Source: an uncultured Roseateles sp.
Lineage (GTDB): Bacteria > Pseudomonadota > Gammaproteobacteria > Burkholderiales > Burkholderiaceae_C
DNA: 64,000 nucleotides
Assembly: GCF_913777145.1 (NCBI RefSeq)
Contig: NZ_CAJYPS010000034.1
Coordinates: 1 to 64,000, forward strand
Direction: 5' to 3'
Shown here: positions 7,971 through 16,332 of the stretch, one piece after another
Numbering within the stretch: the first letter of the stretch is position 1
Layout of the letters: each line of letters starts with the position of its first letter
Position numbers and translations under genes: made by a program
The notes under the pieces: model-generated
The model's database searches: none
The model's input: only the letters and a program-made list of their open reading frames with translations
Told to the model about the DNA's origin: nothing

Positions 7971-8897
7971 TCAGCGCGGAAAGTCCCAGTAGGGTGGCGA
8001 CCCGATCGCCTCCAGCAAAAAGTCCCAGACCGCGCGAACCTTGGGTGAGCGCAGGCGGTTTTCGGGCGAGATCAGGTGCATGGGGCTGGGCGCGGCATGC
8101 AGGGCTGCCTCCCAGTCCGGCAGCAGCGGCTTCAGGTCGCCGCGCGCAAAGCTCTGCGGGTCCAGCAGCCAGGACGGGAACAGGCCTATGCCCCGCCCCG
8201 CCAGCACCGCCTGCAGCAACACCTCGCTGTTGTTGCTGCGCAGCGGCCCGCTGACCTCCACGGCCAGCCGCTGTTCATCGCCGGGCCGCTGGAAATGCCA
8301 GCGTTCGGTCCCCACCGAGGTGCGGTGGACCAGACAGGCATGTTCGGCGAGTTCCTCGGGCGTCGCGGGCTCGCCCTGGGCCGCGAGATAGGCCGGGCTG
8401 GCACAGACCAGGTATTGCTGCCGGCAGATCAGGCGGCCGATCAGCCCGGAATCCTCCAGCTGCCCCACCCGCAGCACGATGTCGGCGCCCTCTTCCACCG
8501 GGTCTATGAATTCGTCATTGAGGCTCAGCTCGATGATCAATTCGGGGTAGAGCCCCTGCAATTCGATCGCCAGCCGCGCGAAATGCAGCCGCCCCAGCGC
8601 CGCGGGCACATTGAGACGCACCAGGCCGCGGATGCGGCCCAGATTGCCGGTGATCTCTTCGTCAGCCGCATCCAGCAGGTCCAGCACCGCGCGGATCTGC
8701 GCGTAGTAGCGCTCCCCGACGTCGGTGAGGCGCACGGCCCGCGTGTGTCGGTACAGCAGCTGCTGTCCCAACTCCTGCTCCAGCGCCGCGATGAAGCGCG
8801 ACACCGACGAGGCCGGCACCTTGAAGTGCCGGGCCGTCGCCGAAAAGCTGCCGGTGGCGGCCACCTTCGCGAAATACCGGTGTGCCTTCAGATGCAT
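7971..8897 (-). CDS. LysR-family transcriptional regulator
   Basis: The product has 308 residues, normal for LysR proteins. The N-terminal ~60 residues are the winged helix-turn-helix (FAKVAATGSFSATARHFKV, then SSVSRFIAALEQELG), and the rest is the periplasmic-binding-like effector domain with RGLVRLNVPAALGRLH and GRGIGLFPSWLL. The start at 8897 gives the usual MHLKAHRYF opening and has GGAGAG upstream; the frame runs further upstream without support. It is transcribed away from the metallo-hydrolase gene across a 221-base spacer, the usual arrangement for a LysR protein controlling its divergent neighbour. The inducer is unknown. Confidence 0.92.
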   Translation of the reverse strand: MHLKAHRYFAKVAATGSFSATARHFKVPASSVSRFIAALEQELGQQLLYRHTRAVRLTDVGERYYAQIRAVLDLLDAADEEITGNLGRIRGLVRLNVPAALGRLHFARLAIELQGLYPELIIELSLNDEFIDPVEEGADIVLRVGQLEDSGLIGRLICRQQYLVCASPAYLAAQGEPATPEELAEHACLVHRTSVGTERWHFQRPGDEQRLAVEVSGPLRSNNSEVLLQAVLAGRGIGLFPSWLLDPQSFARGDLKPLLPDWEAALHAAPSPMHLISPENRLRSPKVRAVWDFLLEAIGSPPYWDFPR

Positions 8898-9118
8898 GGC
8901 CGACTCTCCGGGCAGAGAACCCAACGCGGGCGGCAAGCGCTGCCGCGACGCGATTGCTGAAACAGCAAGGAAGTTTTGTCCGGCCGCCCAATTGTGGCGA
9001 CTAAGCCCCGCCCATAAGCTGATGGCACTCGAGGACAAAACCATGAGCCGCGGGCAATCAGGGGTTTATCACCCCACACCTGCGGTTTATTCAAACACTT
9101 ATTCAGGATGAATATCCC

Positions 9119-9973
9119 ATGAAGCAGATTCTTTCCCGATTCACCGCCGCCGCCACCCTGGCGCTGGCCGCCGCCGGCTCGGCCCATGCCACCGAACCGG
9201 ACCTGAAAATGTATCGCCTGGACTGCGGGCAAATGACGCTGGGGGACAAGTCCATGATGTCGGACCGCGGCCTGTACAAAGGCCAGTCCTACGACATCGT
9301 GATGTCCTGCTACCTCATCAAGCATGGCCAGGACTGGCTGCTGTGGGATGCCGGCCTGCCGCGCAAATACCTGGCCGGCCCGCTGGTCGAGGGCAGTTTC
9401 ACCACCCGGCTGTCGCGCACCATCGTCGACCAGCTGAAGGACCTGGGCCTGAGCGCCGACGACATCAGCTATGTGGCCGTGTCCCACAGCCACTTCGACC
9501 ACGCCGGCCAGCTCAACGACTTCCCCAAGGCCACGCTGATCATCCAGCGCGCCGAGGTGGAGGCCATGGCGGACAAGGCCGAGGCCCCCAAGCACTACAT
9601 CGACGCCGAGCTGTTCAGCTCGCACATCTCGGGCGGCCAGCTGCGGCGCGTCCGCCTGGTGGACGGCGACGTGGACCTGTTCGGCGATGGCCTGCTCAAG
9701 ACCATACAGACCCCGGGCCACACACCCGGCAGCATGGCGCTGCTGCTCAATCTCAAGCACGCGGGCCCCTACGTGCTGTCCGGCGATCAGTGGCACTTCA
9801 CCGAAAACCACGAACGCCAGCAGGTGCCCGTCTGGAACTACGACCACGCCGAGACCCTCAGCTCGGGCGAGAAGCTCGACCGCCTCATCGCCAAGACCGG
9901 CGCCACGCTGGTGATACAGCACGAGCCGGTCGACAACCAGAAGCTGCCCAAGCTGCCCAGGTTCCTGGACTGA
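9119..9973 (+). CDS. secreted metallo-beta-lactamase-fold hydrolase, AHL-lactonase-like
   Basis: The product has 284 residues with an N-terminal signal peptide (cleavage about 24, SAHA). The di-zinc site is complete: SHSHFDHAG gives His123, His125, Asp127 and His128; HTPG gives His201; SGDQWHF gives Asp223; IQHEP gives His268. The order matches the N-acyl-homoserine-lactonase branch of the superfamily. Those enzymes open the lactone ring of quorum signals, but the same fold hydrolyses many esters and lactones, and the signal peptide places this one in the periplasm or outside. It is divergent from a LysR gene that probably controls it. Confidence 0.85.
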   Translation: MKQILSRFTAAATLALAAAGSAHATEPDLKMYRLDCGQMTLGDKSMMSDRGLYKGQSYDIVMSCYLIKHGQDWLLWDAGLPRKYLAGPLVEGSFTTRLSRTIVDQLKDLGLSADDISYVAVSHSHFDHAGQLNDFPKATLIIQRAEVEAMADKAEAPKHYIDAELFSSHISGGQLRRVRLVDGDVDLFGDGLLKTIQTPGHTPGSMALLLNLKHAGPYVLSGDQWHFTENHERQQVPVWNYDHAETLSSGEKLDRLIAKTGATLVIQHEPVDNQKLPKLPRFLD

Positions 9974-9982
9974 GGCGCGGCC

Positions 9983-10004
9983 GGGGCGGGCCTGCGCCCG
10001 CCCC
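9983..10004 (+). terminator. stem-loop after the metallo-hydrolase gene
   Basis: Nine-base perfect arms (9983-9991 and 9996-10004) with a 4-base loop begin 10 bases after the stop codon. The stem is entirely G/C and lacks a strong T run directly after it; a TTT follows at about 10018. It probably acts as a terminator. Confidence 0.55.
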
Positions 10005-10157
10005 CTCGACCCGGGGGTTTCAGCGGCTGGGCGTGACATTCCGCGCACAAATCCGCCCCCTCGCTCAGGCATCCCCCCGGCGCCGGGGGATGCCGCGGCA
10101 CAAGTCAAGCCCTAGTCTCCGGTCATCCGATCCTGCGGCCCTCAAGCCCCGTCGACC

Positions 10158-10862
10158 ATGCGCCACCTGCCCCGCCTCCTGACCGCCCTGCTCGCCACCA
10201 CGCTGGCCGCCGGCGCGCAGGCCGACTTCGTCACCTCCTACCAGGGCGTGGATTTCAGCTACCACGGCGTGGACGCCAACACCTTCACGCTGCAGATCAA
10301 TGGCGCGCTGAGCGCCAGCGGCGACTGGGCCCCGGCCACCAACCTGGGCTATCTGGGCTTCAAGAACCTGGGCAACCTCAGCGGCCTGACCGGCGTGAAG
10401 GTCACGCTGGGCCAGCCGTCGAGCAGCGCCGTGTCCTGGACCTACTCGCTGGGCGAACTCACCGGCCAGGGCTGCAACACCCAGTCTCAGTCCGGCGGCA
10501 TCTGCCTGGACGCCACGCCCGACCTGCCGCTGACCGACAGCCTCAGCTTCACCATTGATCTGCTGGGCTCGGGCATAGACCTCAGCGGCGTCACCGGCCC
10601 CCACCTCAAGGTCGGCTTCTCGACCTGGACCGCGGCCAGCGGCAAGGCCGGCACGCCGGGCTACAAGCCGGCCGGCTACAACATCATCGGCAGCCTGCTG
10701 TCGCAGGACATGGTGCTGCAGCAGACCCTGCCCACGGACGGCGGCACCAATGCCGGCGGCGGCAGCCCGACGGCCAGCCCGCTGCCCGAACCGGCGTCGC
10801 TGGCGCTGGCCGGCCTGGCGCTGGCCGCCGCCCTGACCGTGCGCCGCCGCAGCGCACGCTGA
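10158..10862 (+). CDS. PEP-CTERM sorting-signal protein
   Basis: The product has 234 residues. It has a signal peptide ending GAQA, an all-beta body with two Cys (GCNTQ and GICLD) spaced to allow a disulphide, and a C-terminal signal LPEPASLALAGLALAAALTV followed by RRRSAR. The first position of the motif is Leu instead of the commoner Val, which is tolerated in the family. A short Gly/Thr/Ser linker (GGTNAGGGSPTAS) separates the body from the sorting signal. The start gives the signal peptide directly. It converges with the histidine phosphatase gene 21 bases on. Confidence 0.82.
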   Translation: MRHLPRLLTALLATTLAAGAQADFVTSYQGVDFSYHGVDANTFTLQINGALSASGDWAPATNLGYLGFKNLGNLSGLTGVKVTLGQPSSSAVSWTYSLGELTGQGCNTQSQSGGICLDATPDLPLTDSLSFTIDLLGSGIDLSGVTGPHLKVGFSTWTAASGKAGTPGYKPAGYNIIGSLLSQDMVLQQTLPTDGGTNAGGGSPTASPLPEPASLALAGLALAAALTVRRRSAR

Positions 10863-10883
10863 AGCCGCCGCGCCCGGCGGGCG

Positions 10884-11555
10884 TCACGCGTGCGTGATCA
10901 AGGCCCGCGCCTCCACGCTGTCCAGATGCGGCAGCGTGTTGAAGCTCACCAGGTGATGGCGCTTGGGGTTGAACACGAACTCGGTGAGCGCCGAGTTGCG
11001 CAGCCGCAGGTTCAGCTCCACCAGCGTCTCGGGCGGCGCGGCCAGCACCTGGGCAACGGCGGTGGAGATGGGCCCGCCGCTGGACACGATCAAGACCTGA
11101 CGCCCCACACCCACCGCCAGCACGCGCTGCAGCGCATCGGCCACGCCGGCTGAAAAGTCCGCAAACGCGGGCATGCCCTGGGGCGCGGTGTCGCCCCGCA
11201 TCCAGGCCAGCAGGCCCTGGCGCAGCAGCCGGAAGTGCTGCTTCACCGCCTCGGCATCGTGCGGCGGCGCCAGCGGCTCGGGGTGGATGGCGCGCACCAC
11301 CGCCTCGCTGTCGTACTCGTTCAGGCCCGGCAGCGCCAGCGCGGGCAAGGCCTGACCCAGGCCCTCGCGTATGCCGTCCAGCGACTGCGCGTGGCGGCGC
11401 AGCGTGCCGGTGAACACCGCGTCGAAGGGCTGGCCATGCTCGCGCCAGTAAGCGCCCAGGCGCCGGCATTGCTCGGCACCGCGCGGGCTGAGCTGGTCGT
11501 AATCGGCCGCGCCGAAACTGGCCTGGCCATGGCGGACGAGGTAGAGGCTTCCCAT
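10884..11555 (-). CDS. histidine phosphatase (phosphoglycerate-mutase-like) protein
   Basis: The product has 223 residues. It opens with the catalytic LVRHGQ motif (RHG at residues 8-10), has ARG/His-containing TGTLRRHAQSL, and closes the active site with VLIVSSGGPISTAV, where many relatives have a His after the Ser. The start at 11555 places the RHG motif at its usual distance; a frame extension of 13 residues upstream has no support. Substrates of this branch are usually unknown phospho-metabolites or phospho-proteins. Its stop is 753 bases from the truD stop on the same strand, with 81 bases between truD's end and its start, so cotranscription with truD is possible. Confidence 0.85.
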   Translation of the reverse strand: MGSLYLVRHGQASFGAADYDQLSPRGAEQCRRLGAYWREHGQPFDAVFTGTLRRHAQSLDGIREGLGQALPALALPGLNEYDSEAVVRAIHPEPLAPPHDAEAVKQHFRLLRQGLLAWMRGDTAPQGMPAFADFSAGVADALQRVLAVGVGRQVLIVSSGGPISTAVAQVLAAPPETLVELNLRLRNSALTEFVFNPKRHHLVSFNTLPHLDSVEARALITHA

Positions 11556-11636
11556 GCGCTCATCTTCCCTGCGATGGCCAACGCCGCCTGTCACGGGGAT
11601 GACGGGCGCCGTGGCGCCACCGCGAGCGCGGCCGCC

Positions 11637-12650
11637 TCACTCGGCCGGCGTGGGCTCGCTGTCGGTATGGCGCTCGGGCTCGGTGGTGCGCAGGATCTCG
11701 TTCAGCACCGAGGTGGCGTAGTTGCCCGCCGGCAGCGAGAAGCTCAGCACCAGCTGGTCGGGCTGCGGCCAGTCCCACGAGAGTTCGGCCGGATGGGCCA
11801 CCAGCGCGCGGCGCTCCTGGTCCAGGCCCGCATGCTCCATGCCGTCGCACAGCGCCGCGTGGCGTGCGGCCACGCTGTTCTCCAGCGCCTGGGCTTCGTC
11901 CGTGCTCGTCACGCGGCCCCGGCCCCACAGCGGCCCGGTGGGGCGGCCGGCGTCGTCCAGCACATCGCCCGGCAAGGTCTGACCCCACAACCCCTGCTGT
12001 ATGCGCTGGGCCAGCACCTCGTTGAAGACGAAGGAGCGCACCGCCGACAGGTAAATGCCCTTCTTCTTCGGGTTGCGCACGCGAACCTCGCGCGCCAGCA
12101 TGGCCCGGCCCTGCTCGACATTGCCGCCGTCAAAGCCGAAGCGCTGGGCGCCGAAGTAATTGGGCACGCCCTGGGCGGCAATGGCCTTCAGGTTGGCCTC
12201 GATGGCCGCGCGCTCACCCGCCACGTCGCGCAGCACGATGCGAAAGCGATTGCCCTGCAGATCGCCGGGGCGCAGCTTCTTCACATGGCGGCTCTGGCTC
12301 AGCACCTTGAACTCCGGGTGCTGCAGCGCGGTCAGGTCGGGCGTCTCACCCTTGGGCAGATAGATGCTGAACCACTGCCGTGTGAGGGCATAGCGGTCCT
12401 TCAGGCCGGCATAGCCCACGTCGCGCTCCTGCACACCGGCCGCCTCGGCCAGCTGCTGGGCCACGAAGGCGGTGTTGGCGCCGTTCTTCTCGACATCCAG
12501 CCACACATGCTCGCCCTCGCCCGAGGGCAGTTGCAGCGGCAGCTCCGTGACGAGGAAATCCTCATTGAGCTGCTTCAGCGTGGCGCTGGCGCCGCTAAGG
12601 GGATAGGCATTCGGCCAGAGCGGCAGGGTCGTGTAGTGGGCGTCGGTCAT
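11637..12650 (-). CDS. truD: tRNA pseudouridine synthase D
   Basis: The product has 337 residues, typical for TruD, which makes pseudouridine 13 in tRNA-Glu. The catalytic motif GYAGLKDRYALTRQ puts the nucleophile at Asp85; GNRFRIVLRD and VPNYFGAQRFG are further family signatures, and the C-terminal half carries LSFSLPAGNYATSVLNE. The start at 12650 gives MTDAHYTTLP; the frame continues upstream through the spacer but without a family match. It is the left-hand neighbour of the AT-richer island. Confidence 0.95.
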   Translation of the reverse strand: MTDAHYTTLPLWPNAYPLSGASATLKQLNEDFLVTELPLQLPSGEGEHVWLDVEKNGANTAFVAQQLAEAAGVQERDVGYAGLKDRYALTRQWFSIYLPKGETPDLTALQHPEFKVLSQSRHVKKLRPGDLQGNRFRIVLRDVAGERAAIEANLKAIAAQGVPNYFGAQRFGFDGGNVEQGRAMLAREVRVRNPKKKGIYLSAVRSFVFNEVLAQRIQQGLWGQTLPGDVLDDAGRPTGPLWGRGRVTSTDEAQALENSVAARHAALCDGMEHAGLDQERRALVAHPAELSWDWPQPDQLVLSFSLPAGNYATSVLNEILRTTEPERHTDSEPTPAE

Positions 12651-13065
12651 GGAGGATCTGGCGGCCACCGCCGTCGACCCGAGCGGGCTGCCCGGCCGAC
12701 CGGCGCTGGTCCGGGGCGTGATTCTCGCGCGGGAGGCGGAGGGAGCCGGGATGGCGAGGCGAGCGACTTCCATGGACGCCATGGCCTGCGACGGCTGACA
12801 GCCTGGGGCAGCGAAGAGAACTCACATTCCCTGCCAGCGACGCCCATGCGTCTGGCGGTGGCGCAGGACCGCGTCAGGCGGGTTGCTGCGATCCGGGTCG
12901 AATCGGTCCGCTGATAGCGATCGACCCGTTGCGGTCTTCCGGATCCCAATGCCATCGGTCAAGAAGAGTCCACCATATAAATCAGCCAAAGATCGCCAGC
13001 TTCCGCTCAATGCAGGCTTCTTTCGGTCGCCGTTACAGTTGCCCCAGAACACTAAAAGGGGAGCT
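12651..13065. other. divergent spacer and left edge of the AT-richer island
   Basis: This 415-base spacer separates truD from the plus-strand operon at 13066. Base composition changes from GC-rich to AT-richer at about 12900, which marks the probable insertion border. A TATAAA at 12976-12981 could be a -10 box, but no good -35 box precedes it. A plus-strand frame from 12883 is continuous with the operon's first gene; it was not used because a strong AAAAGGGGAG site sits before the ATG at 13066. Confidence 0.5.
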
Positions 13066-15225
13066 ATGACAAAGAGCGGAGGGCTGGTCCGGATCCTTAC
13101 AGAGCCAATTGAAGCTATGGCACTGCTAGGCGATGTCGTGCAGGCAGCAGACAGCGACCGAGACGCGCTAGGCTTCTTCTCGCGCAGCGTCTATGCAGAC
13201 TTCTGTCGCAAAGGGCAGTTGTTTGTGGCCGTGGAGAGCGACGGGGGCGTAGAAAAGTATGCGGGCCACTTGTTGTTTGACCTCCGTTTCCCCAAAGCGC
13301 ATGTGCGGCAGATCTATGTTCATAAGGCACACCGCAGTCGAAACATCGGTCGGACGCTGCTCGACACCTTGAAGAGCATGTCGACGGACGCCCAGTTCAT
13401 TTCGATTCATGCCCGGGTCGCTGAAGACCTCAAAAGCGCCAACCTGTTCTGGGAATCGCAAGGGTTTTACGCCCAACGCGTCGAAGCAGGAGGGGTTAGT
13501 CGCAATCGCATGATCGTGGTTCGCGCCCATGAACTCGACACCCCTCAGCTCTTTGCGCCCAGCGGGATTAGCGCCGTCGACCCACTCGGTCTAGATGCTT
13601 TGGAGGGTGGTAGTAAGCCGCTCTACCTTCTGGATTTGAACGTGCTTTTCGACCTCGGGCCTCGCCGGACTCGGCATGAACTAGCCATGAGCGTCTTCAG
13701 AGCCGAACGGATGCGGGCATGTTCACTGGCGATCAGCAGCGAGATTGAGACTGAGCTGCGCCGCACCGCCCACGACGGAAAGACGGATCCGATGCTCTCG
13801 TTCGCTGGAACGCTTGCGAAGTTCTCGACACCACCCGACGACGAGTGGAGGCGCCTTTCGCCGATGCTTGCCGAAATCGTGTTTCCCCAGCGCCATGCTT
13901 CGGACTCACTATCGGCGAACGATAGGTCTGACCTGCTACACCTCGCAACGGCTATTCACCACGGCCTGCCAGGGCTCATCACCAGCGACGGACGAATTCT
14001 TGAGCGAGCGCCTGAGCTCAGAAGGCGATTTGGGGTGGACGCCATTTCACCTGAGCTGTTTCAGGTCGAGCCCGACCACACCGCAAGTCCTGTGGTGCAC
14101 GAGGCGCACAGTGCGAACATCATAGAAATGCAACCCGCATCGGCAAGCGACGCAAAGGCCATTCGGAGCCTGTTGACGAACCTTGGCCTCGACACAGCGA
14201 CCCAGGTCAACGAATGGGCCGCGACTGAGGACGGCAATTCGGCATGCTTGCGTCACGTAGCGCGATGCAATGGCGTAGTCGCAGGCTACCTGGTAATACC
14301 TACGAGCGTCCGAGGCCAGGAAATTCGAGCTTTTGCAGCCGTCGCTGAGAACCAGAAAGACGCATACGAGATTGCCCAGACCTTGCTCCGACACATTCTG
14401 AGCATAGTGAAGCCAGGGGATGTCGGCCGAGTTCGGTTGAGTTGTCCTTCGCGTCAAGCCACGCTCCGCGAAGTTGCCGCAACCTTCGGCTATGTGGCGT
14501 CCTCGTCAACGTCGGGCGACCTTCAGAAGATCGTCGCCAAAGGGCGTATGACGCAACGAAACTGGGATGTCATGCGCGAATCGTTGGCGGCGGTGAGCAA
14601 ACTAGGTTTGCCAGACACGCCGCCACCGTTCCGACACGCCGATCAGCAAATTTCAGTGATTCGACCGGACGGCCAGAAAGTCTTGGTTCCGCTTTTCAAG
14701 TTGGAGTCCCTGCTGGCGCCGATGCTGATGTGTTTGCCAGGTAGAGAGGGTGTGATGGTCCCGCTGCGAAAGCAGTTTGAGGAGTTTCTCTTAGCGGACT
14801 CACCGCAGGACTCTTTCCTGCCCCAGGGAAAGGCTCAGCTCGCACCGTTGCGCCATTACCTGAGCGACATGAAGACACTAAAACACTATTCGCGCGGTGA
14901 TTTGATGTTCTTCTACGAAAGTGTGAAGAACGGAGGTTCAGGCGCCGTCATTGCGGTTGGTCGCGTACTACGAGCCTACCTTCGCGATGAGTCTGCCATG
15001 CAGGCGGACGACTTAGCCCCCTCAGTGCTGGATTGCAACCAACTCTCTAGCATCGGGGTCGCGAAAACCAAGACCATCACGGTGTTCGACAATGTGTTGC
15101 GTCTGCCAAGGCCAGTCCCGCTGCATGAACTCAGGGCATTGAACTGTGGCAAGGCTCACCAACTGATTACTTGCCAACGACTGTCTTCCGAGCAGGTTCA
15201 GGCGATTCTAGAAAAAGGCCTTTGA
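13066..15225 (+). CDS. multidomain GNAT / PIN / GNAT-like / PUA-like protein
   Basis: The product has 719 residues in four blocks. Residues ~10-155 form a GNAT acetyltransferase with the CoA loop (VRQIYVHKAHRSRNIG) and the LFWESQGFYAQR end. Residues ~186-330 form a PIN nuclease domain with the acidic set in place: Asp190 (YLLDLNVLFDL), Glu226 (SSEIETEL), Asp289 (DRSDLLHLATAI) and Asp308 (LITSDGRIL). Residues ~351-500 look like a second GNAT fold without a clear CoA loop. Residues ~535-719 resemble an EVE/ASCH (PUA-like) domain (YSRGDLMFFYES, then VIAVGRVLRAYL). PUA-like and PIN domains act on RNA, so an RNA-directed modification/cleavage role is inferred, not shown. AAAAGGGGAG precedes the ATG. 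The stop overlaps the next ATG (TGATG). The codons are AT-richer than the neighbours', which suggests transfer. Confidence 0.7.
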   Translation: MTKSGGLVRILTEPIEAMALLGDVVQAADSDRDALGFFSRSVYADFCRKGQLFVAVESDGGVEKYAGHLLFDLRFPKAHVRQIYVHKAHRSRNIGRTLLDTLKSMSTDAQFISIHARVAEDLKSANLFWESQGFYAQRVEAGGVSRNRMIVVRAHELDTPQLFAPSGISAVDPLGLDALEGGSKPLYLLDLNVLFDLGPRRTRHELAMSVFRAERMRACSLAISSEIETELRRTAHDGKTDPMLSFAGTLAKFSTPPDDEWRRLSPMLAEIVFPQRHASDSLSANDRSDLLHLATAIHHGLPGLITSDGRILERAPELRRRFGVDAISPELFQVEPDHTASPVVHEAHSANIIEMQPASASDAKAIRSLLTNLGLDTATQVNEWAATEDGNSACLRHVARCNGVVAGYLVIPTSVRGQEIRAFAAVAENQKDAYEIAQTLLRHILSIVKPGDVGRVRLSCPSRQATLREVAATFGYVASSSTSGDLQKIVAKGRMTQRNWDVMRESLAAVSKLGLPDTPPPFRHADQQISVIRPDGQKVLVPLFKLESLLAPMLMCLPGREGVMVPLRKQFEEFLLADSPQDSFLPQGKAQLAPLRHYLSDMKTLKHYSRGDLMFFYESVKNGGSGAVIAVGRVLRAYLRDESAMQADDLAPSVLDCNQLSSIGVAKTKTITVFDNVLRLPRPVPLHELRALNCGKAHQLITCQRLSSEQVQAILEKGL

Positions 15226-15662
15226 TGCAATCGAACCAGCATGTGCTCATATCACTTGAAGAGCGCCATGCAAACAACATCCTCGCTGGTACTAAGCAAG
15301 TGGAGTTGAGGCGCAGAACCATGCACATTGAGCCAGGCTCGACGGTTTGGCTATACGTGAAGAAGCCTGTGGGTGCCATCGTTGGATTTGCAACCGTGGG
15401 CACGACCTACTCAGCTGCACCGAGCACCGTCTGGCGCAAATACGGCTCCGTCTCAGGCCTCGGCAAATCCGAGTTCATGCGCTACTTTGAGGGTGTAGCC
15501 GTGGCATCAGCGATGGGGCTGTCTGGTGCCAGAAAATTGAAAAACCCCTTCACGCTTGAAGCCCTTCGGACAGCTATGCCGGGCTTCCATCCGCCGCAGT
15601 TCTACTGCCGACTTGAGGCCAATTCACCAGTCAGGCGGCGCCTTTCGGCAGTGTCCGTCTAG
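15225..15662 (+). CDS. ASCH-domain protein
   Basis: The product has 145 residues and is essentially one ASCH domain. The family signature G-x-K-x-x-E-x-R is present as AGTKQVELRRR near residue 21-31, followed by GSTVWLYVKKPVGAIVGFATVG, the typical second half of the fold. ASCH is a PUA-like fold proposed to bind RNA or modified nucleotides. The ATG overlaps the stop of the preceding gene by one base, and AAAAAGG lies just upstream inside that gene, so the two are translated as a coupled pair. Like its partner it is AT-richer than flanking genes. A short basic tail (RRRLSAVSV) follows the domain. Confidence 0.8.
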   Translation: MQSNQHVLISLEERHANNILAGTKQVELRRRTMHIEPGSTVWLYVKKPVGAIVGFATVGTTYSAAPSTVWRKYGSVSGLGKSEFMRYFEGVAVASAMGLSGARKLKNPFTLEALRTAMPGFHPPQFYCRLEANSPVRRRLSAVSV

Positions 15663-15888
15663 GATTGCACGGGCGACTGATTACTTACCTCGGGGCACAA
15701 GCTAGCAGCACGCCAATTGCGGCCTAGGCGGAGAACCGTCAGGCCTGTCTGAGCAAGCTCGCTAATCGGTGCCGAGTTAACCGCCACGAAGCTGCGGGGC
15801 ATCAGCGGCCAGATTTGGCCGCCAGCAGCACTGCACCTGCAGCGACGGGTACAACCGCAACCGTCGCCCCACCCTCGACAATGCCCCC

Positions 15889-16332
15889 ATGCTGCTGCGC
15901 CAAGCCACCCGCGCCGACACCGCCGAACTCTGGCGTGTGCGCTATGCCGTCACCGAGAACCGGCTGACGCCGGGCCGCATCTCGGATGCCGAGTTGCACG
16001 CCTATCTGGAGCACCACGGCCGGGGCTGGGTGGTGGAGCTGGCGCCGCAGCGCATTGCCGGCTTTGCGATCGGCGATGCGCGCGACGGCAACATCTGGGC
16101 GCTGTTCGTGGACCCGGCCTGCGAGGGCCAGGGCCACGGGCGGCAGTTGCATGACGTGATGGTGGACTGGCTGTTCGCCACCGGCCTCACGCGGCTGAAC
16201 CTGGGCACGCAGCCCGGCTCGCGGGCCGAGGCCTTCTACCGCCGCGCCGGCTGGAGCGCGCTGCACGTGGACGAACATGGCGAGCAGCGCTTCGAGCTGC
16301 TGGCCGCCGACTGGAGACCCCCGCATGCTTGA
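15889..16332 (+). CDS. GNAT-family N-acetyltransferase
   Basis: The product has 147 residues. The acetyl-CoA loop is clear (VDPACEGQGHGRQLHDVMVDW, Q/R-x-x-G-x-G/A type), preceded by the GNIWALFV strand and followed by LNLGTQPGSRAEAFYRRAGW. The substrate cannot be inferred. Its 3' end overlaps the esterase gene by 8 bases, so the two form an operon. GC-rich codon use returns here, marking the right-hand side of the AT-richer island. Confidence 0.88.
   Translation: MLLRQATRADTAELWRVRYAVTENRLTPGRISDAELHAYLEHHGRGWVVELAPQRIAGFAIGDARDGNIWALFVDPACEGQGHGRQLHDVMVDWLFATGLTRLNLGTQPGSRAEAFYRRAGWSALHVDEHGEQRFELLAADWRPPHA

Noticed and set aside
13066-15662. Reading the PIN/GNAT operon as a standard type II toxin-antitoxin pair
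   Set aside because: PIN toxins of that kind are ~130-residue proteins with a small DNA-binding antitoxin; here the PIN domain is embedded in a 719-residue protein and the partner is an ASCH protein, not an antitoxin family.
12651-15888. Attachment-site duplications or an integrase that would prove the AT-richer island is a genomic island
   Set aside because: No direct repeats were seen at the two borders, and there is no integrase or tRNA there; the transfer idea rests on base composition and gene content alone.
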